From the NCBI GenBank assembly GCA_946628495.1, contig CAMOWQ010000010.1, positions 1 through 34,563 of the forward strand: a stretch of DNA of 34,563 nt, read 5' to 3'. Positions 18,262 to 26,903 of this stretch are shown in pieces. How positions within the stretch are numbered: the stretch's first letter is position 1; each line of letters begins with the position of its first letter. The position numbers and the translations under genes were made by a program. The notes under the pieces were generated by a model that saw nothing but the letters and a program-made list of their open reading frames with translations, was not told where the DNA came from and did not search any database. Source of the DNA: an uncultured Treponema sp. GTDB lineage: Bacteria > Spirochaetota > Spirochaetia > Treponematales > Treponemataceae.

Positions 18262-20294
18262 GCCAGAGTTTCTGATTTTGCATCTTTTCCGTCGGCAAAC
18301 GGGCCTGCAATTGGAGATGAACTGCGTTTTTTACCGAAATAGTCGGTATCGAATATAATAGGTGTTCCATCCGGATTTTCGTAGTTCTGTTCCGGTTCAA
18401 AAGCAGGTGGAATGTCTTCTGTTTTTAACAGATTGCATTTTACACTGTCCGCTGGTATTGTTCCGTCGGCAATCAAATCATAAAGGTTTGTTTTAAGGAA
18501 ATATTTTCCGTCTTTTTCTTCAAAACCAATCTGAATATCATGAAGGCTGTCTACAAATGCCTTTTCTTTATTCATAGGGCATGCTCCGTTAAAGTAAAGA
18601 TTGCCTTCTGCCCAGACAGGAAGTTCTGAATAATAGCGGTCTGTTGTCATAGAACCCATGCCACAATAACCTTCGAACTGATTTTTCCATTCATCAAAAG
18701 TCGGATAATTATTGTAAGGTTTTGTTCCTACTACAAAGTTTGAATCATCCCAGTCGTTGTGAGCGTTATCAAGCATTCGCGCTGCAAATTCTGTGCAGAT
18801 TGGCTGCTGAATAAAAATATTGTTGTAGAATTTACAGTCGCCGTGCAAGATTGTCATAAAACCTGCAATTTCTGTTCTGTGCTTCATATGATATGGTGTA
18901 TAACGGTTTGAAGGACGGTTAGGTGCGCCATTATTACATCCACGTCCAACTGCCGTAAAACTTCCTGCAATGATGTTATGAACAACTGCAACTCCCTGTG
19001 TTGCAAGTTTTAATGCTCGTGGAGAAAGGAAGATATTGTTGTCTATAAGTGTTGGTCCGTGAGAAACTTCTATAAACAGGTCTTCTGCAACTTCGCCGCA
19101 GATATTCTGTCCTGGTCTCTGTGGCGGAATATTGTCGTGGAAAAAGTTTTGTGTAACGCGTGTTCCCTGTGCCTGCCAATCGAGCCAGATTCCGCGTGTA
19201 CAGTGATGAATATGGTTTCTTCTATAAATAACGTCGATTGCGGCATGCATTTTAATACCGCCAATCTCTGCTCCTGCAAGATTCTGCTTGTTATTTATAT
19301 GATGAATGTGGTTGTCTTCGATGATGGAGAAAACACCACCAAGATGCCCGACAATTCCAGTTTGTCCGCAGTCGTGAATTTCGCAGCGGCGTACAATATG
19401 AGAACCGATATTTTCTTTGCTCCAGCCTTCTACTTGAGCCTGACAGATACAGTCGCGTTCGGTTTGAGTTCCATCTTTGTATTTTGTCTTAAGCCATTTG
19501 TTGTCGTTTTCCGGCTGAAGATATTTTCCTAAAGAAATTCCTGAACATTTTGATTCGTAAATTTCGCAGTCTTCGATAATCCAGCCTTTTGACCAGTGAG
19601 GACCAACCATTCCTTCCTGATAAGCTGTTGGTGGAGCCCACTGTGTTGCTGCCTTAGAAACTTTAAACCCGCTGAATGTTATATAGCCGATTCCTTCTGC
19701 TTCCGGATAAAAACAGTTTCTGCGAACAGTAATTTCTACATTTTCTTTATTCGGGTCAAAGTCATGGAAGTTTGCATAGAAAACAGTTTCGTTTTTTGCT
19801 TCGTCCTGTTCTGCAAACCATTTATATGTAGAAAATTCTGCATCCCAGGCAGCAGCGTAAACTTCGCCTTTTTTTACTTCTTCAAGGCTTTGTGCTTCGT
19901 AAAGAGATTTTTCGTTTAAGAAAACGTCTCCTGTGTGAGCCGTAATATAGGCAATAAACCAGTCGCCGCTTATAAGAGTTGTAAACGGATTGTAATCTCC
20001 AAAAATTTTATTGGAAACGCGGGCAGTCCAGACAGTGCCTTCTACCTTTGTCCATCCTTTTACCTGTTCTGCTCCTGTTATGTGTGCACCTTTTATTGAA
20101 GTTGAACGGTAAACAATCGGTTTTCCTTCTTCTCCTGCATTTTTAGGATTTACGGCTTCCCTGTAAATTCCGGGAGCAACTATAACTTCATCGCCTGCTT
20201 TTGCAATATCTGCAGCAGACTGAATTTTATTAAACGGTTTTTTTTCTGAACCGTCTCCACCAGCAGCGGCGGAAACATCAACATAATATTTCAT
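18258..20294 (-). CDS. GH120-type beta-xylosidase (right-handed beta-helix), predicted cytoplasmic
   Basis: 'AGDEVIVAPGIYREAVNPKNAGEEGKPIVYRS', 'AATQWAPPTAYQEGMVGPHWSKGWIIEDCEIYESKCSGISLGK', 'GIVGHLGGVFSIIEDNHIHHI', 'GIWLDWQAQGTRV', 'FIEVSHGPTLIDNNI' closely resemble the Thermoanaerobacterium GH120 beta-xylosidase as I remember it. No signal peptide. SD AAGAGG. Confidence 0.85.
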   Translation of the reverse strand: MKYYVDVSAAAGGDGSEKKPFNKIQSAADIAKAGDEVIVAPGIYREAVNPKNAGEEGKPIVYRSTSIKGAHITGAEQVKGWTKVEGTVWTARVSNKIFGDYNPFTTLISGDWFIAYITAHTGDVFLNEKSLYEAQSLEEVKKGEVYAAAWDAEFSTYKWFAEQDEAKNETVFYANFHDFDPNKENVEITVRRNCFYPEAEGIGYITFSGFKVSKAATQWAPPTAYQEGMVGPHWSKGWIIEDCEIYESKCSGISLGKYLQPENDNKWLKTKYKDGTQTERDCICQAQVEGWSKENIGSHIVRRCEIHDCGQTGIVGHLGGVFSIIEDNHIHHINNKQNLAGAEIGGIKMHAAIDVIYRRNHIHHCTRGIWLDWQAQGTRVTQNFFHDNIPPQRPGQNICGEVAEDLFIEVSHGPTLIDNNIFLSPRALKLATQGVAVVHNIIAGSFTAVGRGCNNGAPNRPSNRYTPYHMKHRTEIAGFMTILHGDCKFYNNIFIQQPICTEFAARMLDNAHNDWDDSNFVVGTKPYNNYPTFDEWKNQFEGYCGMGSMTTDRYYSELPVWAEGNLYFNGACPMNKEKAFVDSLHDIQIGFEEKDGKYFLKTNLYDLIADGTIPADSVKCNLLKTEDIPPAFEPEQNYENPDGTPIIFDTDYFGKKRSSSPIAGPFADGKDAKSETLA

Positions 20295-20404
20295 ATTAAT
20301 CCTCTTAATTATAAATGATACACCTTTGTTTTAAAATGTGTATAAAGAAAATATACTATTGTAGTATTTTTTTTGCATTGTCCTTTTTACGTACTATAAT
20401 AAAA

Positions 20405-20527
20405 GGTAGCGCCGAGCATGGAACAGCTTTAGTCCACCGCAAGCGAGGACGGCTGCAGGGCAGACGGACGAGTGCGGAGGATGAGCGTTAGCGAACTGTG
20501 GAACGCGAGTTGGTGTTGGGATGCGCA
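20405..20527. repeat. GC-rich, compositionally atypical block upstream of the AAA+ gene (possible dispersed repeat or structured leader)
   Basis: 'gcgccgagcatggaacagctttagtccaccgcaagcgaggacggctgcagggcagacggacgagtgcggaggatgagcgttagcgaactgtggaacgcgagttgg...' is GC-rich against AT-rich flanks and contains a GTCC...GGAC foldback. Repeat status cannot be tested from one copy. Confidence 0.35.
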
Positions 20528-20537
20528 AGGAGATTTT

Positions 20538-21866
20538 TTGAAAAACAACATAAATTATCTGCGGGATTTAATGCTTACTGGTTTTGAAATAAGCAGGCAT
20601 TCTAAAGTGCCAATGCTTTATCTTGGAAACCCGGGAATTGGTAAAACAACGATTGTGAATCTCTGGGCAAAACGCAACGGTTATCATGTGGAAAGCCTTA
20701 TTGGAAGTGCCTTTGACCGCAGCGAAATTCTTGGATATATGGTAAATGACGGCGGCGAATATCTTAAAACAAAAGATCCTGAATGGTTTCATTCGATTAT
20801 CGAAAATGAAAAAAATGGTGTTCCGTCGGTTCTGTTTATTGATGAAATTGCCGGTGCACCAAAAGATGTTCAGGCAAGCCTTTACCGTTTGATTTTTGAG
20901 CGTACTATTGGCAACGGGCATTCTTTACCGGAAAGCACGATTATTGCAAGTGCAAGTAACTACAAGGCAAATCTTCCTGTTATGTGCGATATTACGAGCC
21001 CTAACATAAACAGATTTTGTGTTGTAAATCTTTGTCCGGTTTCTTTTGAAGGTTTATATTCTGAATTTTTGCAGGAAGAATGCGCATTGGAAGAAAATCT
21101 TCCTGTTTTTGATAATAAGCCTGTTTCCGAAGAATTGAATAGACAAATTTCTGCAGCAGTTTACGGCATTTTCGAAAATATTAACACGGCATATTGTGCA
21201 AAAGACAGTTCAAAAGGTTTGTTTGATTATACCAATAAAAACCTTAATAATATTTTTGATGCAGATTATTCAACTTCCGGCGAAGTATATAATTTTATTT
21301 CCGGGCGAACAATTTCTTACTATAAGGCAGTTTTTCGTGCAATGTACATAATCGGTCTTAAAAACAAGGCTTATATCGGAAAATTTGTTGACGGGCTTAT
21401 CGGGCTTGGTTTTAATACATTCCCGGAAATTAAGGAACTTAATGCGTACCGCCGTTTTATTCTTGAACTTACAAAAACTGAACTTTCTAAACTTGATAAT
21501 TCTGCAGACGAAGAAACTCCGGTAAAACTGGAATTTAAGGATGATGATTCAATTTCTAAAATGGTTCATGCCGTTATGCTGCAAAAAGATAAACTTGGCC
21601 TTATTAATTTGCAGGATGTGATGTCGGAAATTTATCTTAAGATTGTTTATACATTTTCGGACAAGACGGAAGAAATTTATGATTTTCTTGTTGATAATAC
21701 GAGTGATGTTTCAAAAACAGCGGCATTTCGCGAAGATTATGAATCAATCAAGTTGTTTAGAAATATTATTGAAGAAAGCCGCGATACAAAAGAGCGGGAT
21801 GTTATGCTAAAAACAATAGATGACATAATTCTGACTTACAGATTTTATGCATTATCTTGTATTTGA
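20538..21866 (+). CDS. MoxR-like AAA+ ATPase
   Basis: Walker A 'LGNPGIGKTTIVNLW', Walker B 'SVLFIDEIAGAPKDVQASLYRLI', sensor-1-like 'STIIASASNYKANLPV'. An AGGAG SD 5 nt upstream of TTG (20538) suggests the real start; the ATG at 20472 lies inside the GC-rich block. Confidence 0.85.
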   Translation: MKNNINYLRDLMLTGFEISRHSKVPMLYLGNPGIGKTTIVNLWAKRNGYHVESLIGSAFDRSEILGYMVNDGGEYLKTKDPEWFHSIIENEKNGVPSVLFIDEIAGAPKDVQASLYRLIFERTIGNGHSLPESTIIASASNYKANLPVMCDITSPNINRFCVVNLCPVSFEGLYSEFLQEECALEENLPVFDNKPVSEELNRQISAAVYGIFENINTAYCAKDSSKGLFDYTNKNLNNIFDADYSTSGEVYNFISGRTISYYKAVFRAMYIIGLKNKAYIGKFVDGLIGLGFNTFPEIKELNAYRRFILELTKTELSKLDNSADEETPVKLEFKDDDSISKMVHAVMLQKDKLGLINLQDVMSEIYLKIVYTFSDKTEEIYDFLVDNTSDVSKTAAFREDYESIKLFRNIIEESRDTKERDVMLKTIDDIILTYRFYALSCI

Positions 21867-21879
21867 TGAAATATATACC

Positions 21880-21893
21880 GTCCGCCAGCGGAC
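21880..21893. other. Perfect short inverted repeat (hairpin) between the AAA+ and 84-aa genes
   Basis: GTCCGC-CA-GCGGAC, no following T-tract. Confidence 0.6.
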
Positions 21894-21926
21894 ATACACA
21901 TACACAGGCACAGGAGGCTTTATAAA

Positions 21927-22181
21927 ATGACAATGCAGAATATAATTTTAGGCATTCTGGATAAAGACTGCGCAAAATATACAAAAGAACAGCTTTTGGA
22001 AAAAAAGAATAAATTTAAAAAAATTGGCATACGCAATAATTTCTTTTATTTTTTTGATGAATTTGGCGTTCCAAGACTTATTTCCCGTTCGGATATTAAA
22101 TATCTGCTGTCGGTTGAAAATTTTAAGTTATGTTTAAAAACTCCTGATGAATTTTTAGAATTATATAAGGATATTTTGTAG
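21927..22181 (+). CDS. 84-aa hypothetical protein, middle gene of the AAA+/VWA unit
   Basis: Strong SD 'caggaggctttataaaATG'. MTMQNIILGILDKDCAKYTKEQLLEKKNKF..., no known motif. Confidence 0.78.
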   Translation: MTMQNIILGILDKDCAKYTKEQLLEKKNKFKKIGIRNNFFYFFDEFGVPRLISRSDIKYLLSVENFKLCLKTPDEFLELYKDIL

Positions 22182-22210
22182 GTTTTGAATTTAAGGGTGA
22201 ATAACGGATA

Positions 22211-23650
22211 ATGGGAAAAAAACAATACAGGCATTTTAATGAAGCAGAAGAAGAACTTAATCTTATTGTTCATACAGTTTATGAAATGCCGGAGGAATTT
22301 GAAAATGAAAATCTGGAATTTCCGTTTGCATTTGTAACAAGAAACGGGCTTTCTACAAATTCCTACAAAATCTATATCTCGAATTATTGCCATGGGGATA
22401 TGTTTTTGCTTCACGAAATGGGGCATATTATTTGTCAGCATTTGCGTTATGAAGAAATTATCCATGAGCAGATTATGGAAAGACTTAAAGCGGTCTGGAC
22501 AAGAGCTTTCGGCAAATATTTTTCAAAATGCACGGATCATTTTGCACATCTTCTCTGTAATTACGCAATGGATATGGAAGTAAACACCCGTTTTTTTGAT
22601 GTTGATGAAAAGCCTGCAATGATAAGGGAACTTGTTTCAAGTGAATGGGACAGAAGAAAAGTTCAGTATCAGCGGCATGGATTAAAAAAATCAATAAGAC
22701 GGTCGGATCTTTCAAAAGAGGGAATAAGCCCTGTTTTTCCTGAAGATTATGGTTTTGAGCGGAATCTTACCTGGCGAAAATATATTGATTTAATGCTTCT
22801 GAATCCTGACATGTTTGCTTTTATTTTGTATGAAAATTTTAAAAAACAGGGTGTTCAAATTAGTTCCGACGGTAAGGTATCTGAAAAAGAAATTGAACGT
22901 ATTACAGAAAATCATGATACGACAGAAGGCATTGGTAACAAATTAAGCGAATACGAAAAAAATATAGATAAAGGGAACGATAAAGGTAAAGGTTCCAGAA
23001 AAGACTTCCTTAGTCAGATTCAGAAAATTGGTCCTGAAACGGCAGACTTTATTCGTGAACGTTCTGTTGCAGATTTTAAGGATACCCGAACCGACTATCT
23101 TTATCTTACAAACCGTGGAAAAACTTATGGTGTTCTGCGTGGAAAATCGGTTGACCACAATGATTATATGATGAAAAACATTTATGTAATTGTTGATACC
23201 TCTGGTTCTGTAGATTCGGAAAATTTAAGGAGACTGCTTTCTCTTTTTACACAGTTAAAAGCTTTTGTTGGAGAACAGAGCAAAGTGATTTTTTGGGATA
23301 CGGAACTGCAAAATGTATGTCCGCTACGAAAAAAAATTACAGCAATTCCCCGTGGAGCTGGAACAAATATTGCAAAGGCAATTGAATATGTGCGGCAGAA
23401 ACATTGCAGGACAAACGATGCTGTTTTTATAATTTCTGATTATTTTGACAATCTTGATGACTGGCTTACAGAAATTAATAAACTGCCTTGTACGTGTTAC
23501 GGAATTTGCTGGACTTTTGAAGATGCAGGAAAAACTATAGAGTCCACATTTGCTGCAAACTCTTATTTTGCAACCAGATATGGTAAAAAAATAAAAGAAT
23601 TTTGCAGCAAAGTCGAAACGCTTTTTGTAAGTTTTAATAATTCTCGTTGA
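22211..23650 (+). CDS. DUF2201-like protein: N-terminal putative metallopeptidase (HEMGH) and C-terminal VWA domain
   Basis: 'FLLHEMGHIICQHLRYEE' (HExxH), then 'LLCNYAMDMEVNTRFF'. C-terminal 'NIYVIVDTSGSVDSENLRRLLSLF' MIDAS (DxSxS) and 'AIPRGAGTNIAKAIEYV', 'AVFIISDYFDNLDDW'. Confidence 0.87.
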   Translation: MGKKQYRHFNEAEEELNLIVHTVYEMPEEFENENLEFPFAFVTRNGLSTNSYKIYISNYCHGDMFLLHEMGHIICQHLRYEEIIHEQIMERLKAVWTRAFGKYFSKCTDHFAHLLCNYAMDMEVNTRFFDVDEKPAMIRELVSSEWDRRKVQYQRHGLKKSIRRSDLSKEGISPVFPEDYGFERNLTWRKYIDLMLLNPDMFAFILYENFKKQGVQISSDGKVSEKEIERITENHDTTEGIGNKLSEYEKNIDKGNDKGKGSRKDFLSQIQKIGPETADFIRERSVADFKDTRTDYLYLTNRGKTYGVLRGKSVDHNDYMMKNIYVIVDTSGSVDSENLRRLLSLFTQLKAFVGEQSKVIFWDTELQNVCPLRKKITAIPRGAGTNIAKAIEYVRQKHCRTNDAVFIISDYFDNLDDWLTEINKLPCTCYGICWTFEDAGKTIESTFAANSYFATRYGKKIKEFCSKVETLFVSFNNSR

Positions 23651-23659
23651 TAATATCTT

Positions 23660-24322
23660 TTAGAGAATCTTTTTAAGCGGTTTTCCGACAAGAGTGATTA
23701 CAGGACCAAGAAGCAGCGACATCAATATTGAACCGACAATTGAACCTTGAATGCCGTTGGGATTAAGTTTGCCTGCGATTACACCAAGAAGAACTGCCGA
23801 AAGATCGAATACAATCCTTACAATAAAGAATGGGATTTTTGGCATCCATCTGCTTAAAATGTTAGGAATTGCGTCATAAGGTGCAACACCCATTTGCGCG
23901 TTAATGTAAACGGCTGCAACGGTAACAAAAAGAAGAAGGGTAACGGCAAAAATCAGAATGCGTACACCAAAGCTTCCCTGCGTAAGGACAGCCGTAAACC
24001 CGGTTTTTTCCCAAATCCATCGGCACAAATCAACAACGTAGCCAATAAGAATCATGTTGGCAAGAGTTCCAAAACCAATCATCTCTACACCAAAAATGAA
24101 CGTAAAAACAAGCATAAGTCCGTATACAAGCACTTCGGTATTGCCAAGACCCCAGTTCAGCAGAGAAGCGATGTTCAGATTCATAAAGCTTGCAGGGTCA
24201 GTTCCCCAGCCGAGTTCCACAAGAATAGAAACAAAAACACCCATCAAAATAACAGCGGGCAGCATAAAAGAAAGGCGTTTTGCACAGTTTGGTACAATAA
24301 ATTGTTTAAAAGAAAATTTCAT
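23660..24322 (-). CDS. YitT/YczE-family integral membrane protein
   Basis: Multiple TM helices; 'ELGWGTDPASFMNLNIA' and 'AQMGVAPYDAIPNILS' are characteristic internal-repeat motifs of the family. Confidence 0.82.
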   Translation of the reverse strand: MKFSFKQFIVPNCAKRLSFMLPAVILMGVFVSILVELGWGTDPASFMNLNIASLLNWGLGNTEVLVYGLMLVFTFIFGVEMIGFGTLANMILIGYVVDLCRWIWEKTGFTAVLTQGSFGVRILIFAVTLLLFVTVAAVYINAQMGVAPYDAIPNILSRWMPKIPFFIVRIVFDLSAVLLGVIAGKLNPNGIQGSIVGSILMSLLLGPVITLVGKPLKKIL

Positions 24323-24377
24323 AACATCAACCTGATATGTTGTCTAAAAGAATAATTGCAACGAGTATATTGAGATT

Positions 24378-26033
24378 TCAGGCAAATGTATAGACGTTAA
24401 GTTTTTCGGTTTTTCCGCGGATTTGTGCAGCATCTACAAGTTTAAGGGCAGGGGAAGAAGATTCGTCTTTTTGTGATTCGTCTGATTTTGTATTGGCGGC
24501 TGTTTGTGGGGAAATGGACGGGCGGTTACCGATGCCTGTTTTTGGGAGAACGGCAGGACTGTTACCGATGCCTGTTTCAATTTGTTCTACCGTTGATTGT
24601 GATATTAACAAGTCAGTGCTGTAAGTTTTGCAAAGGCTTTCTATGCGGCTTGCTGTGTTTACAGTGTCGCCGATTACAGTATATTCCATGCGGTTTGATG
24701 CCCCGATTGTACCTGCAAAAACGTTTCCCGTATGAATGCCGATTCCAAAATGAATTTCAGGCAGATTTTCTGTTTTATATTTAGAGGCATTTTCTTCGTT
24801 GATTTTTTTTAGAGCTTCCCTCATTTCAAGCGCGGCAAGAAAGGCATCCTGTGCATGAGTTTTGGATTCGACGGGCGCACCAAAAATTGCCATAATTGCA
24901 TCACCAATATATTTATTTATAATTCCGTGATGATTTGTAATGCATTTTCCAAGTTCCGTAAAATATCTGTTTAAAAAAGACACGACAGCCGGAGCTTCCA
25001 TTTTTTCACTCATCGCCGTAAAATTCCGTATGTCGCAGAAAAGCACCGTAACCTGCAGCGTTTTTCCGCCAAGCGCATTGTTGTGAAGCATTTCATTTTT
25101 CATAAGATAGTCGCGTACTTCTGGATCAACGATTTTTCCAAAGGTATCACGCATGAACTCTTTTTCGGCAAGAGAGTCGGACATATCGTTAAAGCTGTCG
25201 GCAAGCGTTCCAAGTTCGTCGGCAGTTACAATTGAAACTTTGCTTTTATAGTCGCCGTTCTGAATTTTTTTAGAAGCGTCGGTCAATTCATTAAGAGGAT
25301 TTATGATGATGCGTGAAAGTGCATTTGTAACCGCCAGTGCCATCAGAATAAAGAAGAACGAAATTATTATGATGTCAATTTGAACTGGCAGATGGTTGTT
25401 TACTTGAATTGTAATCAGGCTTGTAACAAGCAGAATAATCGGGAATACCGAGCAAACCATGATGCAGAATGTAAGAAGATGCTTGAATCTTGGACGGAAC
25501 GAAAAATCATTTTTAAGGATATGACCTTCTGGAAAAACTTTTGGAAGCAAAACAGAACGGTTTAAGATTTCAATTGCAAGATAAGAAAGCGTCCATGCCG
25601 TCATGCCGGAAAAAAGTGAGAAAACCCAGCTTGAAAAAAGAATGCCTTTTATGTGAATGCCAAGCGTGATTTTTGCATAAATTGCAAATGGAATTTCAAC
25701 AAAATAATACAGATTCCAACCGATTACGGACGAAAGCGAAAAAACAGAAGGAATTTCTGCAAGGTTTTTTACGATTTTTTCATCGCTTCTAAAAATCTTC
25801 ATTGAATAGGTTATGCATACGAACGTCGGTACAAGAAATGCAGCAACCAGCGCAAGATTAGAAATATATGTGCTGTCTAAAAATTCCTGCCAGATGCGGT
25901 TACTTTCAGTATCCATAACCGGTACAAAAAAAATAACAGGCACAAGAATTGCAACAATATTTGCGAAAATTACAATTACGCCGTAAATGCGGGTCATTTT
26001 GGCTATAAAACTTTTGTTCAGTTCCATCTGCAT
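24378..26033 (-). CDS. Class III adenylate/guanylate cyclase with N-terminal membrane region and HAMP
   Basis: HAMP 'IINPLNELTDASKKIQNGDYKSKV'. Cyclase 'VTVLFCDIRNFTAMSEKM', 'IINKYIGDAIMAIFGAP', 'FGIGIHTGNVFAGTIGASNRMEYTVIGDTVNTASRIESL'. Confidence 0.95.
   Translation of the reverse strand: MQMELNKSFIAKMTRIYGVIVIFANIVAILVPVIFFVPVMDTESNRIWQEFLDSTYISNLALVAAFLVPTFVCITYSMKIFRSDEKIVKNLAEIPSVFSLSSVIGWNLYYFVEIPFAIYAKITLGIHIKGILFSSWVFSLFSGMTAWTLSYLAIEILNRSVLLPKVFPEGHILKNDFSFRPRFKHLLTFCIMVCSVFPIILLVTSLITIQVNNHLPVQIDIIIISFFFILMALAVTNALSRIIINPLNELTDASKKIQNGDYKSKVSIVTADELGTLADSFNDMSDSLAEKEFMRDTFGKIVDPEVRDYLMKNEMLHNNALGGKTLQVTVLFCDIRNFTAMSEKMEAPAVVSFLNRYFTELGKCITNHHGIINKYIGDAIMAIFGAPVESKTHAQDAFLAALEMREALKKINEENASKYKTENLPEIHFGIGIHTGNVFAGTIGASNRMEYTVIGDTVNTASRIESLCKTYSTDLLISQSTVEQIETGIGNSPAVLPKTGIGNRPSISPQTAANTKSDESQKDESSSPALKLVDAAQIRGKTEKLNVYTFA
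24501..24572. repeat. Two-copy 36-bp imperfect tandem repeat inside the cyclase gene
   Basis: 24501-24536 'tgtttgtggggaaatggacgggcggttaccgatgcc' versus 24537-24572 'tgtttttgggagaacggcaggactgttaccgatgcc'. Encodes TGIGNSPAVLPK / TGIGNRPSISPQ. Confidence 0.85.
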
Positions 26034-26197
26034 ATATTTTTTCTCATGAGGTTATGCTTATTATAACATTGATTGTGTGATTATAGAAAGAAATAATTTA
26101 TTCTGCTTGAAATCATGCCATAAACTGACTATTCTTGGTATATAGATTGATGTGCATAGGTCTATGCCTGAAAAGATACAGCAAGAGGAATTCAGAA

Positions 26198-26887
26198 ATG
26201 AGATTTTTATTTATTCGACATGGGGAACCTGATTATATAAATGATTGCCTTACGGCAACTGGAAAATTACAGGCAGAAGCTGCTGCAAAACGTCTTGCGG
26301 GCGAAGGCATTTGCGAAATTTATGCGTCTCCGCTTGGTCGTGCACAGGAAACGGCGAATTATACTGCTGAAACACTCGGTCTAAAAATTACTACTCTTGA
26401 TTTTATGCGAGAAATTTCGTGGGGTGGAGAAGGAGTTCCTGATGACGGCCACATTTGGACACTTGCAGGGAAAATGCTCTACGAAGATAATTTTGATTTT
26501 TATAAGCAGGATTGGCGTGAACATCCGTATTTTAAGCATAATACTGTTATGCCCTGCTACGATAAAGTTGCAGCCGGTATAGATGAGTTTTTAGAAGGAC
26601 AGGGTTATCGTCATGACGGCAGAAGATTTTTTTGCAGCCAGCCGAATGACAAAACTATTGCTCTTTTTAGTCATGGCGGTTCAGGAGGAGCTGCATTGTC
26701 TCATATTTTATCCATGCCTTTTCCTTATGAACTTTGTGTTTTTCCTTATACTTATACTTCGGTGATTGCGGTGGATTTTCCGTCAAAAGCAGGCTGCTTT
26801 GTTCATCCGCGAGTAGAACTTTTTAACGATGCTGCTCATATCAAAGGTTTGGGCGATGAGTTGAAGGTGCAGCAGAAGGTAGATTAG
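26198..26887 (+). CDS. Histidine phosphatase (phosphoglycerate mutase-like) superfamily protein
   Basis: 'MRFLFIRHGEPDYINDCLTATGKLQAEAAAKRLAGEGICEIYASPLGRAQETA' (RHG motif), 'IALFSHGGSGGAAL'. AGAGGAA SD before the ATG at 26198. Confidence 0.92.
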   Translation: MRFLFIRHGEPDYINDCLTATGKLQAEAAAKRLAGEGICEIYASPLGRAQETANYTAETLGLKITTLDFMREISWGGEGVPDDGHIWTLAGKMLYEDNFDFYKQDWREHPYFKHNTVMPCYDKVAAGIDEFLEGQGYRHDGRRFFCSQPNDKTIALFSHGGSGGAALSHILSMPFPYELCVFPYTYTSVIAVDFPSKAGCFVHPRVELFNDAAHIKGLGDELKVQQKVD

Positions 26888-26903
26888 AGGATTATCATTT
26901 TTC

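Noticed and set aside
19059-19919. Plus-strand ORFs (157 aa, 107 aa) antisense to GH120
   Set aside because: Well-conserved GH120 motifs on the minus strand; Cys/Phe-rich antisense artefacts.
20400-20535. tRNA or known small RNA in the GC-rich block
   Set aside because: No cloverleaf, T-loop (GGTTCAAATCC-like) or recognisable ncRNA signature despite local foldback.
22046-22465. 139-aa minus-strand ORF spanning the 84-aa gene and VWA gene start
   Set aside because: Overlaps two plus-strand genes with better SD and domain support.
20538-23650. Calling the AAA+/84-aa/VWA unit a phage-defence system
   Set aside because: No nuclease, toxin effector or defence-island neighbours are visible; general MoxR-VWA chaperone roles are equally likely. 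Kept as a candidate finding only.
23894-24355. 153-aa plus-strand ORF
   Set aside because: Antisense to the YitT/YczE membrane protein; Lys/Asn-rich composition is the mirror of hydrophobic codons.
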